Assembly: GCF_014635285.1 (NCBI RefSeq)
Contig: NZ_BMCR01000002.1
Coordinates: forward strand, 186,001 to 250,000
Length of the DNA stretch: 64,000 nt
Direction of reading: 5' to 3'
From: Stappia taiwanensis
GTDB taxonomy: Bacteria; Pseudomonadota; Alphaproteobacteria; Rhizobiales; Stappiaceae
Shown here piece after piece: positions 45,522-53,600 of this stretch. Both the position numbers and the translations under genes were made by a program. How positions within the stretch are numbered: the first letter of the stretch is position 1; each line of letters opens with the position of its first letter. A model generated the notes under the pieces. The model ran no database searches and was not told the DNA's origin. It worked only from the letters and a program-made list of their open reading frames with translations.

Positions 45522-46850
45522 ATGATTCCGCGCTACTCGCGACCCGAGATGGTCGCCATCTGGTCGCCCGAGACGAAGTTCCGCATCTGGTTCGAGATCG
45601 AGGCCCATGCCTGCGACGCGCTGGCCGAACTCGGCGTGATCCCCAAGGACGCCGCCAAGACGATCTGGGACAAGGGCGGCGCGGCGACCTTCGACGTGGA
45701 ACGGATCGATGCAATCGAGCGCGAGACCAAGCATGACGTCATCGCCTTCCTGACCCATCTGGCCGAGATCGTCGGCCCGGACGCCCGCTTCGTCCATCAG
45801 GGCATGACCTCCTCCGACGTGCTCGACACCTGCCTTAATGTGCAGCTCACCCGCGCCGCCGACCTGCTGCTGGCCGATCTCGACGCCCTGCTGGCCGCGT
45901 TGAAGCGCCGGGCGCTGGAGCACAAGGACACGGTCTGCATCGGCCGCTCGCACGGCATCCATGCCGAGCCGGTGACCTTCGGCCTGAAGATGGCCGAAGC
46001 CTATGCGGAGTTCTCCCGCTGCCGCGACCGGCTGGTCGCCGCCCGCGCGGAAGTGGCGACCTGCGCGATTTCCGGCGCCGTCGGCACCTTCGCCAACATC
46101 GACCCGCGCGTGGAAGAGCATGTGGCCAAGGCCATGGGCCTTGCCGCCGAACCGGTCTCCACCCAGGTGATCCCGCGCGACCGCCACGCCATGTTCTTCG
46201 CCACGCTCGGCGTCATCGCTTCCTCCGTGGAGCGGGTGGCAACGGAAATCCGCCATCTGCAGCGCACCGAGGTGCTGGAAGCGGAGGAGTATTTCTCCCC
46301 CGGCCAGAAGGGCTCCTCGGCGATGCCGCACAAGCGCAACCCGGTGCTGACCGAAAATCTTACCGGCCTGGCCCGCATGGTCCGCGCCTATGCCCTGCCG
46401 GCGATGGAGAACGTTGCCCTGTGGCACGAGCGCGACATTTCCCACTCCTCCGTCGAGCGGATGATCGGCCCCGACGCAACCGTCACCCTCGACTTCGCCC
46501 TTGCCCGCCTCACCGGCGTCATTGACAAGCTGCTGGTCTACCCGGAGCGGATGATCGGCAACATGGACCGGCTCGGCGGCCTGGTGCACTCCCAGCGCAT
46601 CCTGCTGGCCCTCACCCAGGCCGGCTGCTCGCGCGAGGATGCCTATCGCCTCGTGCAGCGCAACGCCATGAAGGTCTGGGACAGCTACCAGGTCTCCGGC
46701 AGCGCCGGGGTCGACTTCCTCACCGAGCTTCTGAACGACGCCGATGTGCGCTCGCATCTGTCGGAAGAGGAAATTCGCAGCCGCTTCGACCTCGCCTATC
46801 ACACCAAGGCGGTCGACACGATCTTTGCCCGCGTGTTCGGGAGCGCCTGA
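45522..46850 (+). CDS. purB: Adenylosuccinate lyase
   Basis: A 442-residue enzyme of the fumarase/aspartase superfamily, acting twice in purine synthesis (SAICAR to AICAR and adenylosuccinate to AMP). It begins IPRYSRPEMVAIWSPETKF. It has TSSDVLDTCLNVQL, GRSHGIHAEPVTFG with the catalytic His, and the superfamily signature GSSAMPHKRNP near residue 265. GAGGA precedes ATG 45522. The other pur genes lie 2.7 kb downstream. Confidence 0.97.
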   Translation: MIPRYSRPEMVAIWSPETKFRIWFEIEAHACDALAELGVIPKDAAKTIWDKGGAATFDVERIDAIERETKHDVIAFLTHLAEIVGPDARFVHQGMTSSDVLDTCLNVQLTRAADLLLADLDALLAALKRRALEHKDTVCIGRSHGIHAEPVTFGLKMAEAYAEFSRCRDRLVAARAEVATCAISGAVGTFANIDPRVEEHVAKAMGLAAEPVSTQVIPRDRHAMFFATLGVIASSVERVATEIRHLQRTEVLEAEEYFSPGQKGSSAMPHKRNPVLTENLTGLARMVRAYALPAMENVALWHERDISHSSVERMIGPDATVTLDFALARLTGVIDKLLVYPERMIGNMDRLGGLVHSQRILLALTQAGCSREDAYRLVQRNAMKVWDSYQVSGSAGVDFLTELLNDADVRSHLSEEEIRSRFDLAYHTKAVDTIFARVFGSA

Positions 46851-46854
46851 CGCG

Positions 46855-47409
46855 ATGAAGATCGCCGACGCCGACATTCTGCTGGTTCCCGGCCTGGGCG
46901 ACGTCCCGGCCGGGCACTGGCTGAACCGTTGGCGGGACAAGATGGCCAATGCCCGTTTCGTCGAGCTGCCGGGCGGGCATGCGCCGGTGTTCAAGGCCTG
47001 GATGGACGGGCTGGTCGAGGCAGTCGCGGACGCACAGCGGCCGGTGGTGCTGGTCGCTCATTCTCTCGGCGTGCTCACCGTGGCCCACGCGGCCCGTCAT
47101 TTCGAGCATGGCAAGGTGCGTGGCGCGTTTCTCGTCGCCCCGCCGGATCTGGGGCAGACCGATCCGGCACCGCATTTCGACACGACCGGTTTTCATCCCC
47201 GGCCGACCGGCCCCTTGCCGTTCACCACAAGGGTGGTCGCCAGCCGCACGGACCCGTCCTGCGCCTTCGACACCGCCCACGAGATGGCGAGCGATTGGGG
47301 CGCCCATTTCCAGGACGCGGGCGAATCCGGTCACATTGACCTCGCCAGCGGCCACGGCCCCTGGCCGGACGGGCTGATTTCCTTCGCCTATCTGATGAAA
47401 ACGCTCTGA
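46855..47409 (+). CDS. RBBP9/YdeN-family alpha/beta hydrolase
   Basis: A 184-residue small serine hydrolase starting four bases after purB. It has ILLVPGLGDVPAGHW, the nucleophile elbow VAHSLG with Ser70, an acid in ASRTDPSC, and His in ESGHIDLASGHG followed by WPDG. The RBBP9 family has no agreed bacterial substrate. A perfect 13-bp stem terminator follows directly, so it ends the purB transcript. Confidence 0.87.
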   Translation: MKIADADILLVPGLGDVPAGHWLNRWRDKMANARFVELPGGHAPVFKAWMDGLVEAVADAQRPVVLVAHSLGVLTVAHAARHFEHGKVRGAFLVAPPDLGQTDPAPHFDTTGFHPRPTGPLPFTTRVVASRTDPSCAFDTAHEMASDWGAHFQDAGESGHIDLASGHGPWPDGLISFAYLMKTL

Positions 47410-47414
47410 CAATG

Positions 47415-47447
47415 AAAACGGGCGAGGCACACGACCTCGCCCGTTTT
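47415..47447. terminator. Bidirectional intrinsic terminator
   Basis: AAAACGGGCGAGG (47415-47427) pairs perfectly with CCTCGCCCGTTTT (47435-47447) around a 7-base loop. The A and T tails let it work in both directions, between the rightward hydrolase and the leftward membrane protein. Confidence 0.9.
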
Positions 47448-47483
47448 GCATTCAAGGGAACCGCGCCGCGTTCCCAGAAGGCG

Positions 47484-47699
47484 TCAAGCCGCGCCGCGCC
47501 CGCCGCCGGTCAAACGGTAGACCTGGCGCGCAACGAGATAACTGACCGGCAGGCCAAGCAGCGCGCCCACCCCGGCAAAGGCGGCCAGCAGCCACGGGGC
47601 GTAGTCGTTGATCCCGTAGAAGGTCATGGGCATGAGCGCGAAAACGCCGGCCATCGCCGGCGTGATGACAATGGCCAGAAGGGCGGCGACTTTCCACAT
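47484..47699 (-). CDS. Small two-helix membrane protein
   Basis: 71 residues with two hydrophobic segments (MWKVAALLAIVITPAMAGVF and WLLAAFAGVGALLGLPVSYLVA, in parts) and a short basic tail, RQVYRLTGGGRGAA. ATG 47699 has GAGG ten bases upstream. It looks like a DUF-type inner-membrane protein common in Hyphomicrobiales, of unknown function. It runs into the shared terminator at 47415-47447. Confidence 0.65.
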   Translation of the reverse strand: MWKVAALLAIVITPAMAGVFALMPMTFYGINDYAPWLLAAFAGVGALLGLPVSYLVARQVYRLTGGGRGAA

Positions 47700-47869
47700 G
47701 GCGGACAAACCTCAGGCAAACCTCCGGCGTGCCGGACTGCCTTTCAAGGCCCCACCCCCGGCCACGCCGCTCGATGGCGCTATCATAGATAGCGAAGACC
47801 GAAATTTTGCTGTGGCACGCCGTCACAGCGTGTTTGTCCGATAGGGGCAAACACGCAAAAACCGCCCCG

Positions 47870-48646
47870 TCAGTCGAGGACGGCGCTGGCCGCGCCGGCC
47901 GCCTCCATCAACAGGCTCATGTCGACCCCATGGGCCATGAAGCGGAAGCCCATCTTCTGTGCGCCCCGGGCGTCTTCGGCGGCATTGCAGAAGATACCAG
48001 CGATCTTTCCGGCCGCCCGCGTCCTTACGGCGATATCCGCCGCCACGGTCTGCACGCGGTCGCTGCCGGGCACCACCTCGGCGCCGGCGGAAAGGGTCAG
48101 CGACAGATCGCCCGGGCCGACGAACACCCCATCCAGCCCGTCAACCGCGAGGATGTCATCGAGCGCGGCCAGCGCCGCCGGCGTTTCGATCATCGCCAGC
48201 GCCAGGGTCTCGCGATTGGCGCCAGCAAGATAGGCCGCCGGGCTTTCCCCCTTCAGCATGGCGGCCCGATGCGGCCCCCAGCTCCGGGCGCCCATCGGCG
48301 GGAATTTCGCCGCCCCGACCAGCGCCAATGCGTCATCCACCGAATTGACCATCGGCATGATCACCGCTTCGGCGCCGAAATCCAGCACCCGGCTGACACT
48401 GGCGAAATCGTCAACCGGTGTACGCACCACGCTGTGTGCGCCCGACAGGCGGGTTGCGGCAATGCCCTCGCGCACCGAGGCGATGTCATGCTGGCCGTGC
48501 TGCATGTCCAGCGTCACCGCCCCGTAGCCGGACCGCCCAAGGGCCTCCGCCAGCATCGGCATGGCAAGGCTCGACCAGGCGGTGACGATGGCCTCGTCGT
48601 GGCGCAGTCGCTCGGCAAGGGACGGGGAAGAGGAAGAAGCCGTCAT
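47870..48646 (-). CDS. HpcH/HpaI-type class II aldolase
   Basis: A 258-residue metal-dependent aldolase. LDMQHGQHD is the conserved active-site text, IETPAALAALDDILAVDGLD supplies the metal-binding Glu, and FVGPGDLS the Asp. Relatives split 4-hydroxy-2-oxo acids from aromatic degradation or 2-keto-3-deoxy sugar acids to pyruvate and an aldehyde. No pathway partner is adjacent. AAGG precedes ATG 48646. Confidence 0.88.
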   Translation of the reverse strand: MTASSSSPSLAERLRHDEAIVTAWSSLAMPMLAEALGRSGYGAVTLDMQHGQHDIASVREGIAATRLSGAHSVVRTPVDDFASVSRVLDFGAEAVIMPMVNSVDDALALVGAAKFPPMGARSWGPHRAAMLKGESPAAYLAGANRETLALAMIETPAALAALDDILAVDGLDGVFVGPGDLSLTLSAGAEVVPGSDRVQTVAADIAVRTRAAGKIAGIFCNAAEDARGAQKMGFRFMAHGVDMSLLMEAAGAASAVLD

Positions 48647-48853
48647 GACGGGAGCCTTTCGGGAGCCGGCGAGGGTCCGAAAGGCCTGCCGGAGGGCTGC
48701 GGGAACACGGGCCTTACGGAAAGACGGGAGGCCAGCCCGGAAAATCCGGGCGGCTGGGCGGCGATTCTCACGCCGCGCCGCGCATGGCCCGACCGGGCGA
48801 CCGGCCCATGCGCAGTCCTCAAGCCGGGCAGGCAGGCGACCCGGCGAAGCGGA

Positions 48854-49177
48854 TCAACCTTCGGTGCGGATCTGTTCCGCGGCCGTGTGCATCAGTTCGT
48901 CCATGGTCCGGCGGATCTGATGGTCGGACTGCTCAACGCCCGCATCGTCGAAATCCTTGCGGATCTTGCGGAACACGTCTTCGTCGCCCGGCTCCTCGAA
49001 GTCCGAACGCACCACTTCCTTGGCGTATTCCTCGGCCTTAGCGGCATCGTATCCGAGCTTTTCGGCGGCCCACAGTCCAAGCAGCTTGTTGCGCCGGGCC
49101 GTGGCCTTGAACCGAAGTTCCTCGTCATGGGCGAATTTGTTGGCAAACGCCTCTTCGCGATTGTCGAACGTGGTCAT
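48854..49177 (-). CDS. ATPase inhibitor subunit zeta (DUF1476)
   Basis: A 107-residue charged helical protein starting MTTFDNREEAFANKFAHDEELRFK broken by the family pattern ARRNKLLGLWAAEKLG, then DDAGVEQSDHQIRRTMDEL. It belongs to the alphaproteobacterial zeta family, whose Paracoccus member blocks reverse ATP hydrolysis by F1. ATG 49177 has a GGAGA site. Its upstream region carries a perfect 16-bp palindrome. The ATP synthase operon itself is not in the window. Confidence 0.9.
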   Translation of the reverse strand: MTTFDNREEAFANKFAHDEELRFKATARRNKLLGLWAAEKLGYDAAKAEEYAKEVVRSDFEEPGDEDVFRKIRKDFDDAGVEQSDHQIRRTMDELMHTAAEQIRTEG

Positions 49178-49539
49178 ACTTGTTTCTCCTGCCTCGTGAC
49201 GGGGTCCTGGAAGAATCTATCCCGATAATCCCCATATGGGGATGAAAGAACGCCTTTGCATATCCTCGCACATCGGCCAAATCAACGCGAGATCGGCATC
49301 TGCACACGCATTGCGCCCCGCTTGCCCGACCTGGCGGCAAGGGCTGCGAATTTCTCTGCCCCGCTTCGATTGTACTTTGCCGGGCGATCGTGTAGGTTCC
49401 GCGCCATCTAGCGGGGGGCCGATGATGCATCAGCCGAGCTCAGACCCTTCAGGGACCGATACCTTGGGGATGAGACGGCGAACCGACCGGAGCAACCTCC
49501 GCCAGCATGGATTTTCTTTCACCAACACGGTACGTGCCC
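49178..49539. promoter_or_regulatory. Divergent region of the zeta gene and purC, with a palindrome and tandem 9-mers
   Basis: ATCCCCATATGGGGAT at 49228-49243 is a perfect 16-bp palindrome about 50 bp upstream of the zeta start. ATCCC-G/C-ATA is repeated in tandem at 49219-49227 and 49228-49236. The remaining sequence towards purC shows no gene; a purC promoter must lie between about 49250 and 49520. Confidence 0.55.
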
Positions 49540-50304
49540 ATGAACCGCCGCCGGCGCATTTACGAAGGCAAGGGCAAGATCCTCTATGAAGGCCCCGAAC
49601 CGGGGACGCTGATCCAGCACTTCAAAGACGATGCCACCGCCTTCAACAACAAGAAGCATGAGATCATCGATGGCAAGGGGGTCCTCAACAACCGGATCTC
49701 CGAGTACATCTTCAACCACCTGAACGCGATCGGGATCCCGACTCACTTCCTGCGCCGTATGAACATGCGCGAGCAGTTGGTCCGGGAAGTGGAGATGATT
49801 CCGCTGGAGGTCGTGGTGCGCAACGTCGCCGCCGGCTCCCTGTCCAAGCGGCTCGGCCTTGAAGAGGGCACGCAGCTCCCGCGTTCGATCATCGAGTTCT
49901 ACTACAAGAACGACGAACTCGACGATCCGATGGTCTCCGAAGAGCATATCACCGCCTTCGGCTGGTGCGCTCCGCAGGAGATGGACGACATCATGGCGCT
50001 GGCGATCCGCGTCAACGACTTCCTGTCCGGCCTGTTCCTCGGCGTCGGCATCCGTCTCGTCGATTTCAAGATCGAATGCGGCCGGATGTGGGAAGGCGAC
50101 ATGATGCGTATCGTCGTCGCCGACGAAATCTCGCCCGACAGCTGCCGCCTCTGGGACATCCAGTCGAACGAGAAGATGGACAAGGACCGCTTCCGCCGCG
50201 ACCTCGGCGGAATGCTGGAAGCCTATCAGGAGGTGGCCCGCCGCCTCGGCATCCTCAACGACAACGACCGGCCCGCCGGCTCCGGCCCGGTGCTGGTCAA
50301 GTAA
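49540..50304 (+). CDS. purC: Phosphoribosylaminoimidazole-succinocarboxamide synthase
   Basis: A 254-residue SAICAR synthetase joining CAIR and aspartate with ATP. It begins [20 protein letters not shown], as rhizobial PurC does; [21 protein letters not shown] is the conserved ATP and substrate segment, and [13 protein letters not shown] follows. The start at 49540 has a weak ribosome site; an in-frame ATG at 49507 would add 11 residues. A terminator follows, so it is not read straight into purS. Confidence 0.96.
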   Translation: MNRRRRIYEGKGKILYEGPEPGTLIQHFKDDATAFNNKKHEIIDGKGVLNNRISEYIFNHLNAIGIPTHFLRRMNMREQLVREVEMIPLEVVVRNVAAGSLSKRLGLEEGTQLPRSIIEFYYKNDELDDPMVSEEHITAFGWCAPQEMDDIMALAIRVNDFLSGLFLGVGIRLVDFKIECGRMWEGDMMRIVVADEISPDSCRLWDIQSNEKMDKDRFRRDLGGMLEAYQEVARRLGILNDNDRPAGSGPVLVK

Positions 50305-50367
50305 CGCGGGACGCGATCCGGGAACCGGCGCAGCGCCGCACGACAGTCCCGCGAGACACGTACAAAG

Positions 50368-50399
50368 ACCCGGCAGGCCACACGCCCGCCGGGTTTTTT
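50368..50399 (+). terminator. Intrinsic terminator after purC
   Basis: ACCCGGC (50368-50374) pairs with GCCGGGT (50388-50394), followed by TTTTTT at 50394-50399. It lies 64 bp after the purC stop. Confidence 0.8.
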
Positions 50400-50556
50400 C
50401 TTGCCCCGCGCGCATCGCCCACACATTTGGGCCTCCACGCCATTGCACGTCAAAGACGTCATCTCTAGTTTTACCCGCATTCGTTCACCCACCATCGTCG
50501 CCACGCCGACCGCATTTCCGGCAGAGCGCGGCCATGCCAAGAAACTGAGGTCCTCG

Positions 50557-50964
50557 ATGCCCCACACCCATCACGGTGCGTGCCAGTGCGGCACCGTCCG
50601 CTTCGAGATTTCCGGCGCCTTCGACTGCTTTTTCCTGTGCCACTGCGCGCGCTGCCGGAAGGACACCGGGTCCGCCCATGCGGCCAACCTGTTTTCCACA
50701 ACGGCGACGATCACCTGGGCGTCAGGGCAGGACAACATCACCACCTACAAGGTTCCGAACACGCGGCATGAAAAGAGCTTCTGCCGGACCTGCGGGTCTG
50801 CGGTTCCAGGGCTCCAGATGGACGGCGCCCTGCTGGTCGTCCCGGCGGGCAGCCTCGACAGCGCCATCGACATCCGCCCGAACGCGCATATCTGCTGCGC
50901 GGACCGCGCCGGCTGGGATTCGAACCTGCAGGATGTCCCGAGCATGGACGGCCTACCCGGCTGA
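50557..50964 (+). CDS. GFA-family (glutathione-dependent formaldehyde-activating-like) zinc protein
   Basis: A 135-residue zinc-binding protein of the Mss4-like/GFA fold. Cysteines are placed as expected: CQCG (Cys9, Cys11), CHCARC (28, 30, 33) and CRTCG (76, 79). Some members were reported to aid formaldehyde-glutathione adduct formation; most have no proven role. ATG 50557 follows a GAGG site. It lies between purC and purS behind a terminator and looks like an insertion into the usual purine block. Confidence 0.87.
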   Translation: MPHTHHGACQCGTVRFEISGAFDCFFLCHCARCRKDTGSAHAANLFSTTATITWASGQDNITTYKVPNTRHEKSFCRTCGSAVPGLQMDGALLVVPAGSLDSAIDIRPNAHICCADRAGWDSNLQDVPSMDGLPG

Positions 50965-51168
50965 CGGCGAGGCTGCCGGCAACCGCGCCGACACCTCCCC
51001 TCGTCCGTCTCAAGGGTGAACTGAAAGGGAGCGCTATGCCGCCCGAACGCGGCGGATCGCCCCCCTTGTGCAAAAGAGTCTTTCATCCGCGATGCCGGCG
51101 CGGTAGAAGCGGCGCGAGACGGACGGGCGACCGTCCGCAAGCGACCGCATTCTGGAGAGTTGAAACCG

Positions 51169-51408
51169 ATGAAAGCTCGTGTAACCGTGACCCTGAAGAC
51201 CGGCGTCCTCGACCCTCAGGGCAAGGCGATCGAAGGCGGTCTCGCCGCGCTCGGCTTCGCCGGTGTCGACAGTGTGCGCCAGGGCAAGGTCTTCGATGTC
51301 GAGTTGAACGCGCAGGATGCCGGCGCGGCCCGCGCCAGCCTTGAAGACATGTGCGAGAAGCTGCTCGCCAACACGGTGATCGAAAACTACGCTATCGAGA
51401 TCCTTTGA
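51169..51408 (+). CDS. purS: Phosphoribosylformylglycinamidine synthase subunit PurS
   Basis: A 79-residue subunit bridging PurL and PurQ. ARVTVTLKTGVLDPQGKAIE, then LGFAGVDSVRQGKVFDVEL and a C-terminal NTVIENYAIEIL are typical. ATG 51169 is preceded by GGAGAG at ten bases. A tiny membrane ORF and purQ follow closely. Confidence 0.95.
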   Translation: MKARVTVTLKTGVLDPQGKAIEGGLAALGFAGVDSVRQGKVFDVELNAQDAGAARASLEDMCEKLLANTVIENYAIEIL

Positions 51409-51427
51409 AGGACAGGGCGCAACGCCG

Positions 51428-51535
51428 ATGGATGACGACAGTGCCCGCGCCCTGCGCTTTCTGTTGATCAAGGCCGCGGTGTTCATCGCCCTGCCCGCCA
51501 CGCTGGCCCTTCTCGCCGCGTTTTTTCTGGTCTGA
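51428..51535 (+). CDS. 35-residue single-helix membrane peptide between purS and purQ
   Basis: ATG 51428 to TGA 51533-51535 encodes MDDDSARALRFLLIK followed by one hydrophobic helix (AAVFIALPATLALLAAFFLV). AAGGACAGGG lies about ten bases upstream. It fills the purS-purQ gap almost exactly, leaving 19 and 18 bp. I recall similar tiny membrane proteins annotated next to FGAM synthase genes in Hyphomicrobiales; function unknown. It is easily missed because of its size. Confidence 0.7.
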   Translation: MDDDSARALRFLLIKAAVFIALPATLALLAAFFLV

Positions 51536-51553
51536 ACGAACGGAACGCACGCC

Positions 51554-52228
51554 ATGAAATCCGCCGTCATCGTCTTTCCCGGTTCCAACCGCGACCACGA
51601 TATCGCCCACGCGCTGAAGACGGTCACCGGCCAGGACCCGGTTTCCGTCTGGCACGCCGACACCACCCTGCCCGATGTGGATCTGGTGGTGCTGCCCGGC
51701 GGCTTTTCCTATGGCGACTACCTGCGCTCCGGCGCCATCGCCGCCCGCGCGCCGATCATGCGCGCGGTGGCCGAGTTCGCCGCCTCCGGCCGGCTGGTGC
51801 TTGGCGTGTGCAACGGCTTCCAGATGCTGACCGAGGCCGGCCTGCTGCCGGGCGCCCTGATGCGCAACGAGGGGCTGACCTTCGTCTGCCGCGAGGTGCT
51901 GCTCGAAACGGTCTCCACCGACAGCCCCTTCACCCGTAACTTCGCCAAGGGCGATGTCTGGCGCTGCCCGATCGCCCATCATGACGGCAACTACTTTGCC
52001 GATGCGGACACGCTTGCCCGCCTGGAAGATACCGGCCGGGTCGCCTTCCGCTATGCGCGCGACACCAATCCGAACGGCTCGATCAACGACATCGCCGGCA
52101 TCCTCAATGAGGGCGGCAATGTGCTGGGCATGATGCCCCACCCGGAGAACCTGGTGGAGGCGCTGCAGGGCGGCACCGACGGACGCCGCCTGTTCGAAAG
52201 CATCGCCGGCGCCTTCGCCGCCGCCTGA
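51554..52228 (+). CDS. purQ: Phosphoribosylformylglycinamidine synthase subunit PurQ (glutaminase)
   Basis: A 224-residue class I glutamine amidotransferase that supplies ammonia to PurL. The nucleophile is Cys86 in GVCNGFQML; His196 and Glu198 lie in [26 protein letters not shown] is also characteristic. It is third in the purS-peptide-purQ-DUF2164 string. Confidence 0.96.
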   Translation: MKSAVIVFPGSNRDHDIAHALKTVTGQDPVSVWHADTTLPDVDLVVLPGGFSYGDYLRSGAIAARAPIMRAVAEFAASGRLVLGVCNGFQMLTEAGLLPGALMRNEGLTFVCREVLLETVSTDSPFTRNFAKGDVWRCPIAHHDGNYFADADTLARLEDTGRVAFRYARDTNPNGSINDIAGILNEGGNVLGMMPHPENLVEALQGGTDGRRLFESIAGAFAAA

Positions 52229-52274
52229 CCAGGCACGCCAGCCCGGCGGGTCCCGGCGCAGAAGGAGCCCGCCC

Positions 52275-52535
52275 GTGGCAAAGATCGAGTTCAGCAAGGA
52301 AGAGCGCGCTGCGCTTGCACGGCGCATCCGCGACCACCTGCGCGATGAATTCGACATGGAGATCGGCGCGCTCGATGCCGATATCTTCCTCCGTTTCCTG
52401 TCGGAGGAAATCGGCGGTGCCTTTTACAATCGCGGGCTGCTGGATGCCCAGGCCGCCATCTCCGCCCGTTTCGACGAAATCGCCGAGGTGGTCTACGCGC
52501 TGGAACAGCCCACCACGCTCGGCACCAAGCGCTGA
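52275..52535 (+). CDS. DUF2164 family protein
   Basis: An 86-residue soluble protein matching DUF2164: IEFSKEERAALARRIRDHL, LDADIFLRFLSEEIGGAFYN and DAQAAISARFDEI. Function unknown. The start is GTG 52275 with a good AAGGAG ribosome site at 52262-52267. It ends the rightward purS-purQ unit; the lipid kinase gene converges on it. Confidence 0.82.
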   Translation: MAKIEFSKEERAALARRIRDHLRDEFDMEIGALDADIFLRFLSEEIGGAFYNRGLLDAQAAISARFDEIAEVVYALEQPTTLGTKR

Positions 52536-52553
52536 TCGGGCGCCGCAGTCCTG

Positions 52554-53477
52554 TCAGCGCGGCCCATCGCCGGTGACGAACCGCACCGCCCCCGGATGCA
52601 CCTTGATCTCCAGCCGATCGGCGGACATCGGCTCACCATCGAGATTGACCGACAGCGGCGCCGCGCTTTCCACCAACAGCTCACGGAAACGGACGGTCTC
52701 GGTGAATTCCGGCAGATGGTTGCGTCCATCGCGTAGCAGCCCACCGACCAGATTGCGGATCCCGTCCGCGTCGGGCAGCGGCACGATGGTCAGATCCAAC
52801 TCGCCGTCATCGATTCGTGCGTGCGGACACAGGACGATGCCGCCGCCCGCCTGCCGACCGTTGCCGGCGGCCATGGCAACGAACTCCCCCTCCCAGCAAA
52901 AGCTCTCACTGGAAAAGCATGCATGGGACAGCGTCAGGTCGCCGATCCGGCTGACGCCAGCGATCAGATAAGCGGCGCCGCCGAGTAGCCGCTTGGCCGC
53001 TGGGTCCGTTTCGGCGGTGATCCGGGTGGCCGTGCCGCCGCTGGCCAGATTGATGAAATAGCGGCCATTGACACTGCCCGCGTCGATCGTGCGTACCTTG
53101 CCTTCGGCGCAAAGCCGCAAGCCCGCCCGCAGATCGGCGGCAGGCAACCCCAGCCCTTGCGCGAAGTCGTTGGCGGTGCCCAGCGGCCAGAGCGCGAAGG
53201 TGGCACCTTCTTTCCCGCCCTCCTGGGTCGAGAGCCCGGCGGCCACCACCTCGTTGAGCGTCCCATCGCCGCCAGCGGCAACGATCACGTCGGTCTCGCC
53301 GGCCCTTACCCGCTCCATGCCCTGATGGGTGAAACGCGCTGCATCGCCAGCCTCGAAGGTGACGGACACATCGACCGCGTGCCCCTGCTCGCGCAGGGCG
53401 CCAATGGCCGCGCGCACATCCTCCCGGATCGCGGCTTTGCCGTGCAGAATCAGGTGAAGGCGGCGGGGGGCGGTCAA
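52554..53477 (-). CDS. Diacylglycerol/lipid kinase YegS-like protein
   Basis: A 307-residue lipid kinase. The catalytic domain has AAGGDGTLNEVV and PLGTANDFAQGLGLP; the C-terminal domain contains DDGELDLTIVPLPD. It presumably phosphorylates diacylglycerol or a related lipid at the inner face of the membrane. The start is TTG 53477, backed by a GGAGAG ribosome site; no ATG exists near the conserved N-terminus. It lies in reverse orientation between purQ-DUF2164 and purL, splitting the purine genes. Confidence 0.88.
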   Translation of the reverse strand: MTAPRRLHLILHGKAAIREDVRAAIGALREQGHAVDVSVTFEAGDAARFTHQGMERVRAGETDVIVAAGGDGTLNEVVAAGLSTQEGGKEGATFALWPLGTANDFAQGLGLPAADLRAGLRLCAEGKVRTIDAGSVNGRYFINLASGGTATRITAETDPAAKRLLGGAAYLIAGVSRIGDLTLSHACFSSESFCWEGEFVAMAAGNGRQAGGGIVLCPHARIDDGELDLTIVPLPDADGIRNLVGGLLRDGRNHLPEFTETVRFRELLVESAAPLSVNLDGEPMSADRLEIKVHPGAVRFVTGDGPR

Positions 53478-53600
53478 GAAAACTCTCCGGCAAGCATCTA
53501 TTGACGCATTAGACCGGTCTGCGGCGATGTCTGCAATTCCCTTTGCCGATCCGTTTTGCTAAACGGGCATCACAATTCGCCGCCAAGCTCCGGACCGAAC

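Noticed and set aside
50914-50930. tRNA-like text GGGATTCGAACC in the GFA gene
   Set aside because: It resembles an inverted T-loop, but no acceptor, D or anticodon arms can be found around it, and it encodes a WDSNLQ segment in the correct frame of the GFA protein.
50965-51168. Possible purine riboswitch or leader before purS
   Set aside because: No pairing pattern of a known purine-responsive RNA is visible, and such elements are not expected in this group.
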